32,360 nt of DNA from Flavobacterium psychrophilum DSM 3660 = ATCC 49418 (GCF_002217405.1 NZ_MUHE01000011.1:1-32360), one strand, 5' to 3'; positions 8,404-17,333 are shown, counted from the first letter of the stretch. Numbers and translations: made by a program. The notes: generated by a model not told the origin, from the letters alone.

Positions 8404-8627
8404 ATCCTAATTTTGTGTTGGTAAAGTTAATTAAAATCTGATGTAAGTTATATATAAAATTTAAAAGGCAAAGCATTAGTGTTGTGTAAACTTTTGTGAT
8501 GATTTAACTTTTTTCGAATTTAAATGCTTTATTGTATCACTGTTTGCTAAGTGAGCTAGACTGTTTTTTAGCCACAAATATGTTTTTTCTTTTGGTATTA
8601 GGTTAGTCGTATTATAATGTTGTTTAA

Positions 8628-8658
8628 TAAAAAAACCATCTGAGTTATCAGATGGTTT
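8628..8658 (-). terminator. Rho-independent terminator of the TonB receptor gene
   Basis: An 11-bp stem AAACCATCTGA / TCAGATGGTTT with a GTTA loop (8633-8658) is followed on the minus strand by a T run. It sits 20 bp after the receptor's stop codon. A-runs on both sides mean it could act in both directions. Confidence 0.9.
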
Positions 8659-8678
8659 AAAAAAAAAGAGGTTGTTTT

Positions 8679-11573
8679 TTAGAAATTATAGCTTATGCCA
8701 AAATTCCATGTTCTTCCAAAACCAAAGTAAACTTGATTTCTTACATCGACACCATTATAAACGCCTCTGTTTTGATAATCTTGGTATGAAGTATATTGTC
8801 CGTTTCCTGTTCCTTTTAGAGCGTTTGTTGCTGTAACTGTTTTTGTAGGATCTACTAAACCATCGCTTCCGGTTGTTGGAGAATTAAACTCTGCTTCTGT
8901 AGCAGTAAACTGATTGGTTCTAGACTCAGATATGTATATTTTATCTAAAACATTGTTTACGTTTACTCTAAGGGTAAATGAATCTTTGCTGTCTTTAATT
9001 CTGTTTATTTTGTAGGTAATTCCGGCATCCATTAATCCGTAATTAGGTAATTCTAATGACCCTTTATTGATTTGATTTTTAAAATTGTTTGGAGAAATAC
9101 CTGCGTAAAGTTTGTCTGATAATCTGTAGTTTGCATCAACTTTTAATCTTTTTGCAATTTCGTAGTTTGCACCTATACTTGCTGTCATTTGGGCAGCATC
9201 ACCTACTTTAAGTCCATCTAAATATAAAGTAGTTGGCGTTCCTCCTCCAATTGAATTATTTGCATTATCGTATCTGTTGCTTAAACTATTTCCTTTGTAT
9301 ACCCAGTTACCTACAGAGACCATAGCGTTTAATCCTAATTTAGCTAATGGTTTTGCGTTCATTTCTAATTCTGCACCTGAGTGCACTTCTGTAATTCCTG
9401 AGAAATCATAATAACCACCAACATTTAATGGGTCAGTTGTGTCATTTTGTCTCTGATATCTGTCTTTCCAGGTAGTATGATATACGTTCAGATTTGCATT
9501 AAATTTTGATGATTTGAATCCGTAACCTGCTTCAAAACCAATTATTTTTTCGTTAACTAAATTTCCGTTAACTAATGAAGCGTTGTTTGGATATACCGCA
9601 TTAAAAAACGGTTGTTTAGAGTAATACCCTGCATTTACAAATACATTCATTTTTTCGTTAAGGTTGTAATTTACACCTCCTTTTACGTTTCCACCAAGGA
9701 TTTTTTCGTTCGCTGTAGCACTTAGCGGATCACTTGTTTTATACTTGAAATAATCTACTCTTTTGAAGCCTTGTTGCGAAACGGCACCTTGTATAAAAGC
9801 AGTAATTTTTTCGGTACTATACTCTAGTTGCGTAAATGCTCCTAGCCATTTTACTATACCATCATTGTTGAAATTAATTCTTTCTTGATTGTTCGAGTTA
9901 AAAAACGGGTTCCAATTAGATTTTGTGTCATATACCTCGCTTAATAGTCTTGGTTGCGTAACTCCTAATCCATTTGTATTGTTTATATTAGCGACGTCTT
10001 TGTAATTTGTAGCGCCTAACAAATCATTTAAGTTAGTATAATGAAATCCTTTATAAGTTCTAGCATCAATACCAAAATCTAATGTTAATTTATCGGTTAG
10101 TTTTCTACTTAAGTTAATAACACCACCATACCAGTCGTGTGAGTTTATCGAGGATATTTTAGAAATACCATTAGCTCCATTATTAGTCGTAGTAAGGTCA
10201 TTTTGATACGCCCCGCCTGTTTGAGTTCTAGGTGTTGTGATTGGAAGACCTCCAGTAGAAGGTGTAATAGAAACTGGTGATCCTGAATTCCAAGCTTGTA
10301 TTAAATTAACATCGATAGTTCCATCTGAGTTTCTTAAATTATCGGCATTAAATGTATTTCCTCTTATTGCTCCAGCGCCATTAGAACCTCCGCCACGTCC
10401 CCAAGAGCCGTATAAAATGGTAGATAATTTGGTTTTGTCATTAATTTTAAAATCGTAGTTAAAAGAGGCTACAGGTTTGTGGTAGTAATTTGTTTTAAAA
10501 CTATATTCTTCGCCATTCAAATACCCATAATCTGAATTATAATGTATGTTTGGCTCTCCATTTTTACCATATTTAATAAATTTGGCAATTGTAGGACTAG
10601 TAGATCTTTGATTGTGCCATTGTGGTGCACCAGTAAACGTGAATTGAATGTTGTGTTTTTCATTAAACTCATAACCCAATCCTATAAAATAGTTTTGTTC
10701 TGAGAATTTTGTCCCATTTACATAACCACTTCCTTGTGTGTTACAAAATAATACCGAGGCCGATAACCCATTTTTCATTTTCCCTGTAGAATATGAAGCC
10801 AATGTTTTTAGGTAATCGTTATTTCCTAACATAGCAGACACTGTTCCGCCTTCTTTCATGTCGGCTGTTCTCGTAATTACATTAATAGTTCCTCCTACCG
10901 AAGAAATAGCTAATTTAGACGATCCTAAACCTCTTTGTACTTGTAATGCAGAAGTAACATCAGATAAACCTGACCAGTTGCTCCAATATACAGCACCACT
11001 TTCCATATCGTTTACAGGAACTCCATTTACCATTACTGCAATATTTTTCTGGTCGAAACCACGAATGTTAATTCTAGAATCTCCAAAACCACCGCCTGCT
11101 TTTGTAACATATACCGAAGGTGTGTTGGCTAAAATTTCAGGAAACTCTTGTGATCCTAGTTTTTCTCTAATTTCTGCCCCTTTGATGGTTGATACGGCAA
11201 CAGGTGTTTTTCTGTCTTTCGCAAGGTCTATGACTGTCGATTTAATAACAACTTCACCAAGAAGATTCGAATCATTAGATAAAATTATATTTCCTAAATT
11301 CATCTTTTCGCCTTGTGCAAATGAATAGGTTACTTTTTTTGTTTTATATCCTAAGAAAGATATTTCTATTTTCCCGTTTTTAGATGCTGAATCAATTGTG
11401 AAACTACCATCAAAACTAGCTGATATTGCGTTTGTGTCGCCCTCAATTAATATGCTTGCGCCGGGTAAGGGACCGTTCTCGTCATAAACGAAACCTGTTA
11501 TTTTTCCTTGTCCAAATACCGATGATACGGTAATTAAAAAGGTTGCTAAAAACCATTTTTTCATGTTTTTCAT
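8679..11573 (-). CDS. TonB-dependent outer membrane receptor with carboxypeptidase-like N-terminal domain
   Basis: This 964-residue protein starts with a signal peptide (about 1-22, ending Phe-Gly-Gln). It is followed by a carboxypeptidase-regulatory-like beta domain (about 23-108; GKITGFVYDENGPLPGASI), a plug domain (about 120-235) with INIRGFDQKNIAVMVNGVPV and a VQRGLGSSKLAISSVGGTIN stretch, and a C-terminal barrel ending in Asn-Phe. Such receptors import bound substrates across the outer membrane, powered by TonB-ExbBD. No susD-like gene is adjacent, so it is not an ordinary SusC/SusD pair and may carry a metal chelate, peptide or other ligand; the substrate cannot be read from sequence. 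It forms a single-gene unit with a strong terminator. The upstream region holds no exact minus-strand -7 box. Confidence 0.94.
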   Translation of the reverse strand: MKNMKKWFLATFLITVSSVFGQGKITGFVYDENGPLPGASILIEGDTNAISASFDGSFTIDSASKNGKIEISFLGYKTKKVTYSFAQGEKMNLGNIILSNDSNLLGEVVIKSTVIDLAKDRKTPVAVSTIKGAEIREKLGSQEFPEILANTPSVYVTKAGGGFGDSRINIRGFDQKNIAVMVNGVPVNDMESGAVYWSNWSGLSDVTSALQVQRGLGSSKLAISSVGGTINVITRTADMKEGGTVSAMLGNNDYLKTLASYSTGKMKNGLSASVLFCNTQGSGYVNGTKFSEQNYFIGLGYEFNEKHNIQFTFTGAPQWHNQRSTSPTIAKFIKYGKNGEPNIHYNSDYGYLNGEEYSFKTNYYHKPVASFNYDFKINDKTKLSTILYGSWGRGGGSNGAGAIRGNTFNADNLRNSDGTIDVNLIQAWNSGSPVSITPSTGGLPITTPRTQTGGAYQNDLTTTNNGANGISKISSINSHDWYGGVINLSRKLTDKLTLDFGIDARTYKGFHYTNLNDLLGATNYKDVANINNTNGLGVTQPRLLSEVYDTKSNWNPFFNSNNQERINFNNDGIVKWLGAFTQLEYSTEKITAFIQGAVSQQGFKRVDYFKYKTSDPLSATANEKILGGNVKGGVNYNLNEKMNVFVNAGYYSKQPFFNAVYPNNASLVNGNLVNEKIIGFEAGYGFKSSKFNANLNVYHTTWKDRYQRQNDTTDPLNVGGYYDFSGITEVHSGAELEMNAKPLAKLGLNAMVSVGNWVYKGNSLSNRYDNANNSIGGGTPTTLYLDGLKVGDAAQMTASIGANYEIAKRLKVDANYRLSDKLYAGISPNNFKNQINKGSLELPNYGLMDAGITYKINRIKDSKDSFTLRVNVNNVLDKIYISESRTNQFTATEAEFNSPTTGSDGLVDPTKTVTATNALKGTGNGQYTSYQDYQNRGVYNGVDVRNQVYFGFGRTWNFGISYNF

Positions 11574-11744
11574 TTCTGGTAAAAATTAATTATTTCGGTA
11601 CAAAGTTCAGTCAATATTTTTTTTTAAACGTTAACTAAATGTTAATTTTTTGAACACAAGAAAAAATGTAAATTTGCGGTATTCTTAATTAAATCTTATT
11701 TTTATTGATATAAAAGGATAAAAAAAACAAAAAAAAGTTATTTT

Positions 11745-13388
11745 TTAGCTGTTATGTGTAAAAAAATTTATTAAAAAATTTGTTGAAACATCGTGATTTT
11801 TAACGTTTTTTGTGTTAATTTCTTCCAAAATAGAGTTCGCTAGCTGTTTGCCAAGTTCAACTCCCCATTGGTCGTAGCTAAATATGTTCCAAATAATGCC
11901 TTGAGTGAAGATTTTATGTTCGTACATAGCAATTAACGACCCTAAGTTTTCTGGGGTTAATGCTTTAATTAAAATGGTGTTTGTAGGTTTGTTTCCTTCA
12001 AAAATTTTAAACGGAATTAAGAAGTCTGTTTTTTCTTCAGAAATAGATTGTTTTTCTAACTCGAACCTTACTTGAGCTTCTGTTTTACCATAAAGCAATG
12101 CTTCTGTTTGTGCGAAAAAGTTAGACATTAGCATGTCATGATGTTCTTTGTTGCCATGTAATGGTTTTGTGAAGCCTATAAAATCTGTCGGGATTAGTTT
12201 TGTTCCTTGGTGTATTAGTTGTAAAAACGCGTGTTGGCAATTAGTACCAGGTTCTCCCCAAATGATTGTTCCTGTTTGGTAGTTTATTCGATTGCCGTTT
12301 CGGTCTATGCTTTTTCCATTGCTTTCCATAGTGCCTTGTTGCAAATAAGGAACGAATTTTTGTAAATATTGTGTATATGGAATAACAGCTTCACTTTCGC
12401 TGCCAAAAAAATTGTTATACCAGATGCTTAGTAAGGCAAGGATAACGGGAATGTTTTTATCGAAAGTGGTGTTTCTAAAATGATTGTCCATTTTATTTGC
12501 TCCAGCCAATAATTTATCGAAATTATCAAAGCCTATTGCTAGGCTAATTGTAAGCCCAACGGAACTCCAGAGTGAAAATCGTCCGCCAACCCAGTTCCAC
12601 ATTGGGAAAATATTGTCTTGATCAATTCCGAAATCGGTAGCGTTTTTTATATTGGTAGAAACTGCAACAAAATGTTTGGCAATATCTTCATTATTAGCAG
12701 ATTTTAGAAACCATTCTTTGATGGTTTCTGAGTTTGTTAATGTTTCTTGTGTTGTAAATGTTTTAGAAACAATAACAAAAAGAGTAGTTTCTGGGTTTAG
12801 CTTTTTTATAATTTCTGTTACATGATCTCCGTCTATATTAGACACAAAGTGAGTCTTTAGATGATTTTTGTAAAACTGAAGTGCTTCTACAACCATTGTT
12901 GGTCCTAAATCTGATCCTCCAATGCCTATATTTACAATGTCTGTAAATGTTTTTCCTGAGTAACCTGTTCTTTTACCATTTATAATAGCCTCCGAGAATA
13001 ATTTCATCTTATCCTTTACTTCATAAATTTCAGGAATTATATTCTTGCCATCTACTAGAATAGTATCGTTTTTGTGGGCTCTTAGTGCGGTATGTAAAAC
13101 AGACCTATCTTCTGTGGTGTTAATTTTTTTGCCAGAAAAGTAAGATTCTATTGCATCTTTTAGTCCAACTTGGTTGGCTAAGTCTAAAAGTAAATTTATG
13201 GTTGTTTGATTTATTTTGTTTTTTGAATATTCTACAAGAAAATCCTCCCATTTTATATGAAATTTTTCTGCACGATTATTGTCTTCTTGAAACATTTCTT
13301 GCATAGAAATGTTTTTGGTTTCTAGAAAATGTTTTTCGAGTTTCTGCCAAGCTTCTGTGGTGGTAGGGTTTGTGTTTTGCAACGGCAT
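11745..13388 (-). CDS. pgi: Glucose-6-phosphate isomerase
   Basis: This 547-residue cytoplasmic enzyme interconverts glucose 6-phosphate and fructose 6-phosphate. Sugar-phosphate isomerase signatures are present: GIGGSDLGPTMVVEAL, the SKTFTTQET phosphate-binding loop, the family pattern around VGGRFSLWSSVGLTIS, and QLIHQGTKLIPTDFIGF near the C-terminus. Length matches the long bacterial PGI form. It is a lone minus-strand gene. There is no obvious terminator after it and no exact -7 box upstream. A plus-strand promoter-like motif lies just beyond its 3' end. Confidence 0.97.
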   Translation of the reverse strand: MPLQNTNPTTTEAWQKLEKHFLETKNISMQEMFQEDNNRAEKFHIKWEDFLVEYSKNKINQTTINLLLDLANQVGLKDAIESYFSGKKINTTEDRSVLHTALRAHKNDTILVDGKNIIPEIYEVKDKMKLFSEAIINGKRTGYSGKTFTDIVNIGIGGSDLGPTMVVEALQFYKNHLKTHFVSNIDGDHVTEIIKKLNPETTLFVIVSKTFTTQETLTNSETIKEWFLKSANNEDIAKHFVAVSTNIKNATDFGIDQDNIFPMWNWVGGRFSLWSSVGLTISLAIGFDNFDKLLAGANKMDNHFRNTTFDKNIPVILALLSIWYNNFFGSESEAVIPYTQYLQKFVPYLQQGTMESNGKSIDRNGNRINYQTGTIIWGEPGTNCQHAFLQLIHQGTKLIPTDFIGFTKPLHGNKEHHDMLMSNFFAQTEALLYGKTEAQVRFELEKQSISEEKTDFLIPFKIFEGNKPTNTILIKALTPENLGSLIAMYEHKIFTQGIIWNIFSYDQWGVELGKQLANSILEEINTKNVKNHDVSTNFLINFFTHNS

Positions 13389-13482
13389 TTTTGTAGGTTT
13401 TGTAAGTTTGAAAAAAAAATAAGTTACGAATTTACGAATTTAAGTCAAACTTTGGTATAAGAAAAAAAATAAATCTATAAAA

Positions 13483-13506
13483 AAAGCGCCCCAATTGGAG
13501 CGCTTT
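13483..13506 (-). terminator. Rho-independent terminator of the prs-rplY unit
   Basis: Stem AAAGCGC / GCGCTTT (13483-13489 with 13500-13506) extends inside through CC/GG around an AATT loop. On the minus strand it is followed by a T run. It lies just after the rplY stop codon. Confidence 0.85.
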
Positions 13507-13529
13507 CTTGCAAAAAATATGCTTGCAAA

Positions 13530-14141
13530 TTATTTTTTCTTTTTCCCTGCAGGTGCTTTTGCGGCTTTTGCAGCTTCTTGAGCAGCTTTCATAGCGGCAC
13601 GAGAAATTCTTACTTGACAAACAACAGTGTTCTCTGGGTGTAGGATTTTGTATTTTTCGTTAGCCAAAGCTGTAACATAAATTTTGTTACCCATTTCTAG
13701 AGGAGAAATATCTGCATCTAAGAAGTCTGGTAGGTTAGCTGGCAAAGCTTTTACTTTCAATTTACGTGAGTTAAGACGTAAAACACCACCTAATAATACA
13801 CCTGGAGATGTTCCTATGATTCTTACAGGAACTTCCATAGTAACCTCTTTGTCCTCAAATAATTGATAAAAATCAAGGTGTAAAATTTTGTCAGTAACTG
13901 GGTGTACTTGAATGTCTTGCATTACTGCATTGTAAGACTTTCCGCCCTCAACTTCAATCACAACTGTGTGTGCGTTTGGAGTGTAAACCAATGATTTGAA
14001 CGCTCTTTCATCTGCTGAAAAGTGCACTGGTTGATCTCCTCCGTATAATACGCAAGGAACCGCTCCAGCATTACGTAAGGCTTTAGTAGCAACTTTTCCT
14101 ACGCTTTCTCTTTCTGATCCTTTAATTGTAATCGATTTCAT
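13530..14141 (-). CDS. rplY: 50S ribosomal protein L25 / general stress protein Ctc
   Basis: This 203-residue protein is the long CTC form of L25, which binds 5S rRNA in the large ribosomal subunit. The N-terminal L25 domain (about 1-90) includes VPCVLYGG and HLDFYQL. The C-terminal TL5/CTC beta domain (about 95-185) includes [19 protein letters not shown]. The tail is a Lys/Ala-rich extension ending in four lysines, common in Bacteroidetes and likely to contact RNA. It follows prs on the same strand with an 87-bp gap and no terminator between, so the two are probably cotranscribed; prs-rplY adjacency is widespread in bacteria. A terminator follows. Confidence 0.95.
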
Positions 14142-14228
14142 TTTAAAAAAATATAGTTAATAAATAATTTATTTGTCAATAAGCTTTTGGCAATAGCCTT
14201 TTTAGCTGTAAGAGATTTGATTAATGTC

Positions 14229-15170
14229 TTACATTAAAAATTTTCCGCTAATAGAATTGTTGTGGTGTACCATGTTCATAACTTCTGCAAAGAGAGGTGC
14301 ACAACTCACAACTCTTATTTTTTTAGATGCTTTCTTTAACGGGATAGAATCTGTTACTATCAATTCAAGTAATTTTGAATTTTCTATTTTTTCGTAAGCT
14401 TCTCCAGATAAGATAGTATGCGTGCATATTGCTCTTACGCTTAACGCTCCTTTTTCTATCATTAAATCTGCGGCTTTCGCCAAAGTGCCTCCGGTATCTA
14501 TCATGTCATCTACTAAGATTACATGTCTTCCTTTTACTTCACCTATTAATTCCATCGTATCAATTACGTTGGCTATTTTCCTTTGTTTGTAGCAAATTAC
14601 AACGTCTGACCCTAAGAATTTAGAGTACGCATAAGCTCTTTTAGAACCTCCCATATCTGGCGATGCAATGGTTAAATTTTCTAAGCCTAAACTTTCTACA
14701 TACGGCAAGAAAATAGTCGATGCAAAAAGATGGTCTACTGGTTTTTCGAAAAAACCTTGTATCTGATCTGCATGAAGGTCCATAGTCATGATACGTGTTG
14801 CGCCTGCTGTTTCGAGTAATTTTGCGACCAGTTTTGCTCCAATTGGCACTCTTGGCTTGTCTTTTCTGTCTTGACGTGCCCATCCAAAATATGGTATTAC
14901 AGCTGTTATGTGTCTTGCAGAAGCTCTTTTTGCAGCGTCTATCATTAGTAATAATTCCATCAAGTTATCTGCACTTGGAAATGTAGAACATACAATAAAT
15001 ACACGCAATCCTCTTATTGATTCCTCATAAGAAGGCTGGAATTCTCCATCACTATATTGCGAGAACGTTACTTTTCCTAGCGTTGTTCCGTAGCTTGCGG
15101 CTATTTTTTCTGCTAGGTAAACACTTTGCGAACAGGCAAATACTTTTGCTTCGGGTTCTAGGTGTGGCAT
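14229..15170 (-). CDS. prs: Ribose-phosphate pyrophosphokinase
   Basis: This 313-residue enzyme makes 5-phosphoribosyl 1-pyrophosphate from ribose 5-phosphate and ATP, feeding purine, pyrimidine, NAD, His and Trp synthesis. Seen in sequence: the FSQYSDGE regulatory region (about 36-43), the flexible loop GWARQDRKDKPR (about 96-107), the divalent cation site DLHADQIQGFF (131-141) and the PRPP-binding loop VILVDDMIDTGGTL (217-230). This is a class I, full-length enzyme. It has a -7 promoter motif upstream and is the likely first gene of a unit with rplY. Confidence 0.97.
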   Translation of the reverse strand: MPHLEPEAKVFACSQSVYLAEKIAASYGTTLGKVTFSQYSDGEFQPSYEESIRGLRVFIVCSTFPSADNLMELLLMIDAAKRASARHITAVIPYFGWARQDRKDKPRVPIGAKLVAKLLETAGATRIMTMDLHADQIQGFFEKPVDHLFASTIFLPYVESLGLENLTIASPDMGGSKRAYAYSKFLGSDVVICYKQRKIANVIDTMELIGEVKGRHVILVDDMIDTGGTLAKAADLMIEKGALSVRAICTHTILSGEAYEKIENSKLLELIVTDSIPLKKASKKIRVVSCAPLFAEVMNMVHHNNSISGKFLM

Positions 15171-15219
15171 TAATTCGTTGTTTTGTAGTTAGTTAGTCGT
15201 GTTTCGTTTTACCGAGTTG

Positions 15220-15227
15220 CAAATTTA
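15220..15227 (-). promoter_or_regulatory. Bacteroidetes -7 promoter motif for prs
   Basis: On the minus strand this reads TAAATTTG, an exact TAnnTTTG match, 50 bp upstream of the prs start codon. No TTG occurs at 17-23 bp spacing. Confidence 0.5.
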
Positions 15228-15292
15228 GGAATTAAATCGAAGTAAAAAAGAAAATTTTTAAGTAATTTTTTATGAATTGCAAAAAAAATATT

Positions 15293-15300
15293 TACATTTG
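15293..15300 (+). promoter_or_regulatory. Bacteroidetes -7 promoter motif for tRNA-Leu(CAA)
   Basis: TACATTTG is an exact TAnnTTTG match, 45 bp upstream of the tRNA 5' end. A TTG at 15277-15279 is closer than the usual -33 spacing. Confidence 0.55.
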
Positions 15301-15345
15301 CACTCACGGAATTAAAATTTATGTTTTAATTTTGACTGCTAATAA

Positions 15346-15425
15346 GCCCGGATGGCGGAATTGGTAGACGCGCTGGTCTCAAACACCTGTGGGAAACCGT
15401 GCCGGTTCGAGCCCGGCTCCGGGTA
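15346..15425 (+). tRNA. tRNA-Leu (anticodon CAA)
   Basis: The 80-base gene folds as a class II tRNA. The acceptor arm pairs GCCCGGA with TCCGGGT (a G-U at the first pair) plus discriminator A. The D arm contains TTGGTAGACGC, the long variable arm TGTGGGAAACCGT marks leucine, and the T arm is GCCGGTTCGAGCCCGGC. The anticodon loop CTCAAAC (15378-15384) gives CAA, reading UUG codons. One T-T mismatch occurs in the anticodon stem (15374 with 1588 of the opposite side, position 15388). CCA is not encoded. A terminator follows immediately. Confidence 0.95.
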
Positions 15426-15427
15426 CA

Positions 15428-15466
15428 AAAAACCGTTTAAAGTCATTGATTTTAAACGGTTTTTGC
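15428..15466 (+). terminator. Rho-independent terminator of tRNA-Leu(CAA)
   Basis: Stem AAAACCGTTTAAA paired with TTTAAACGGTTTT (about 15428-15441 and 15451-15464) follows the tRNA by three bases and runs into T-rich sequence. Confidence 0.88.
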
Positions 15467-15589
15467 TTTTTAAAGTACCCAAAAGGGTGACTAAAATTAA
15501 ACGATGTCTTCAGTGTTTAATAAAAGGAATCAAGTTTTTAAAGTTGTCGAGTGACATAATTTTACGCATAAAGATTAGTTAGCCTAAAA

Positions 15590-15633
15590 AGGGGTCAATC
15601 TACAGGTTTTAGGATTGATCTCTGTTTTTGTTT
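15590..15633 (+). terminator. Second terminator-like hairpin downstream of tRNA-Leu(CAA)
   Basis: AGGGGTCAATC (15590-15600) pairs with GATTGATCTCT (15613-15623) over 11 positions, two of them G-U, and is followed by GTTTTTGTTT. No gene lies between it and the first tRNA terminator. It may be a backup terminator, or the end of a small RNA from 15465-15623; nothing else supports the latter. Confidence 0.5.
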
Positions 15634-15665
15634 ATAAAACGGAGTTGCTTTATAAAAATAGTATG

Positions 15666-15710
15666 CAAAAAAAAAGACTTAAAAAACTATTTTGTAGTTA
15701 ATTAAGTCTT
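15666..15710 (-). terminator. Rho-independent terminator of tRNA-Leu(UAG)
   Basis: AAGACTTAA (15674-15682) pairs with TTAAGTCTT (15702-15710). Read on the minus strand it follows the tRNA by about ten bases and ends in a run of nine T. Confidence 0.85.
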
Positions 15711-15720
15711 GAAAATTTTG

Positions 15721-15802
15721 TGCGGATAATAGGACTCGAACCTACACGCCTTGCGGCACCAGATCCTAAGTCTGGCATGTCTACCAATTTCACCATATCC
15801 GC
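15721..15802 (-). tRNA. tRNA-Leu (anticodon UAG)
   Basis: The minus strand folds as an 82-base class II tRNA. Acceptor GCGGATA pairs with TATCCGC plus discriminator A. The D arm has ATTGGTAGACA, the anticodon stem CCAGA/TCTGG encloses loop CTTAGGA, giving UAG (CUA codons), the variable arm is TGCCGCAAGGCGT, and the T arm contains GGTTCGAGTCC. CCA is not encoded. It converges with tRNA-Leu(CAA), and each gene has its own terminator. Confidence 0.96.
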
Positions 15803-15815
15803 GAAATCCTGAGTG

Positions 15816-15823
15816 CAAATATA
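15816..15823 (-). promoter_or_regulatory. Bacteroidetes -7 promoter motif for tRNA-Leu(UAG)
   Basis: On the minus strand this reads TATATTTG, an exact TAnnTTTG match, only 13 bp upstream of the mature tRNA 5' end, so the precursor leader would be a few bases long. Confidence 0.6.
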
Positions 15824-15835
15824 AAACATATTTTT

Positions 15836-15856
15836 GAATTATAGATTATGAATTAT
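15836..15856. repeat. Heptamer repeat GAATTAT
   Basis: Three seven-base units GAATTAT, AGATTAT, GAATTAT follow one another in the gap between tRNA-Leu(UAG) and the dipeptidase gene. The middle unit differs at the first two bases. No function is seen. Confidence 0.5.
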
Positions 15857-15934
15857 GATTTTTTTTATTGTATTTTTGAATTTGAAAACGAGTTCGCTTG
15901 TAATTCGAAAATATTAATTCGTAATTAGTTAAAA

Positions 15935-17323
15935 ATGAATACTATAAAAAAATACGTTCAAGAAAATAAGCAACGATTCATAGATGAATTAATAGAATTA
16001 TTAAAAATTCCTTCAGTAAGTGCAGATGCAGCTTACTCAAAAGACGTGATTAAAACTTCAGAAGCAGTAAAAACAAGTCTTGAAAAAGCGGGTTGTCATT
16101 TTGTCGAAATTTGTGAAACACCAGGTTATCCAATCGTTTTTGGAGAACATATAATCGATAAAAATTTACCAACTGTATTAGTTTACGGTCATTATGATGT
16201 GCAGCCAGCAGATCCTATAGAATTATGGACCTCTCCGCCATTCGAACCAGTAATAAAAATTACAGATATTCATCCTGAAGGCGCTATTTTCGCCCGTGGA
16301 TCTTGTGATGATAAAGGGCAAATGTACATGCACGTTAAGGCTTTCGAATATATGATTGCTAATAACAATTTGCCTTGTAACGTTAAATTTATGATTGAAG
16401 GCGAAGAAGAAGTAGGTTCTAAATCGCTCTCTTGGTTTGTAGAACAAAATCAAGAAAAATTATCTTGCGATGTTATATTAATCTCTGACACTGGTATGAT
16501 TTCTAACCAGCAACCATCAATTACAACAGGATTGCGTGGTTTAAGTTATGTAGAAGTAGAGGTTACTGGGCCAAACCGAGATTTGCATTCTGGTTTATAC
16601 GGTGGTGCCGTTGCTAATCCTATTAATGTTTTAGCAAAAATGATTGCTTCTCTTCATGACGAAAACAATCACATTACCATTCCGGGATTCTATGATAATG
16701 TAGAAGAATTATCGCTCGAAGAAAGAACCGAAATGGCAAAAGCACCATTTAATTTAGATAATTACAAGAAAGCACTCAATCTAAACGACATTTATGGAGA
16801 AAAAGGATATGTTACAAACGAAAGAAATTCTATCCGACCAACATTAGATGTAAACGGAATTTGGGGAGGCTACACAGGCGAAGGCGCAAAAACAGTAATT
16901 GCGAGTCAAGCCTTTGCAAAAATATCGATGCGATTGGTTCCCAACCAAGACTGGGAAGTTATTACCAATTTGTTTGCTAAACATTTCGAAAGTATTGCCC
17001 CTGCGGGTGTTACCGTCAAAGTGAAACCCCACCACGGAGGTCAAGGTTATGTAACCCCAATAGATAGTATTGGCTACAAAGCAGCAAATATGGCTTATAC
17101 TGAAACCTTTGGGGTTCCAGCAATTCCAGTACGCTCTGGCGGGAGTATACCAATTGTAGCTTTATTTGAAAAAGAGCTAAAAAGCAAAACAATCCTTATG
17201 GGATTTGGTTTAGATAGTGATGCCATTCACTCGCCAAACGAACATTTCGGTATATTTAATTACTTGAAAGGAATTGAAACTATTCCATTATTTTACAAGT
17301 ATTTTGTAGAATTAAGCAAATAA
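15935..17323 (+). CDS. M20 family dipeptidase
   Basis: This 462-residue zinc metallopeptidase has a metal-binding YGHYDVQPAD segment (His86, Asp88), a bridging Asp in GSCDDKGQ (about 125), catalytic and metal Glu in EGEEE (155-159), an ISDTGM segment, and a dimerisation domain (about 185-345) beginning near DLHSGLYGG. The last ligand region is near DAIHSPNEHF at the C-terminus. Family members of this type cleave dipeptides with broad specificity in the cytoplasm (carnosinase/Xaa-methyl-His type). No signal peptide is present. A methyltransferase gene starts 10 bp downstream, so the two are likely cotranscribed. No exact -7 box lies upstream. Confidence 0.94.
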   Translation: MNTIKKYVQENKQRFIDELIELLKIPSVSADAAYSKDVIKTSEAVKTSLEKAGCHFVEICETPGYPIVFGEHIIDKNLPTVLVYGHYDVQPADPIELWTSPPFEPVIKITDIHPEGAIFARGSCDDKGQMYMHVKAFEYMIANNNLPCNVKFMIEGEEEVGSKSLSWFVEQNQEKLSCDVILISDTGMISNQQPSITTGLRGLSYVEVEVTGPNRDLHSGLYGGAVANPINVLAKMIASLHDENNHITIPGFYDNVEELSLEERTEMAKAPFNLDNYKKALNLNDIYGEKGYVTNERNSIRPTLDVNGIWGGYTGEGAKTVIASQAFAKISMRLVPNQDWEVITNLFAKHFESIAPAGVTVKVKPHHGGQGYVTPIDSIGYKAANMAYTETFGVPAIPVRSGGSIPIVALFEKELKSKTILMGFGLDSDAIHSPNEHFGIFNYLKGIETIPLFYKYFVELSK

Positions 17324-17333
17324 TCACATAACC

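Noticed and set aside
10858..11328. A 156-codon plus-strand reading frame opposite the TonB receptor gene
   Set aside because: It is fully antisense to the plug-coding region, has no promoter motif or recognisable family, and is a shadow frame.
13432..13620. A 62-codon minus-strand reading frame over the end of rplY
   Set aside because: It runs out of frame through rplY and its terminator and has biased, low-complexity composition.
15352..15582. A 76-codon plus-strand reading frame starting inside tRNA-Leu(CAA)
   Set aside because: It overlaps the tRNA and its terminator and resembles no family, so it is a chance frame.
15346..15802. Possible integration site at the two tRNA-Leu genes
   Set aside because: I found no duplicated tRNA 3' end and no integrase nearby.
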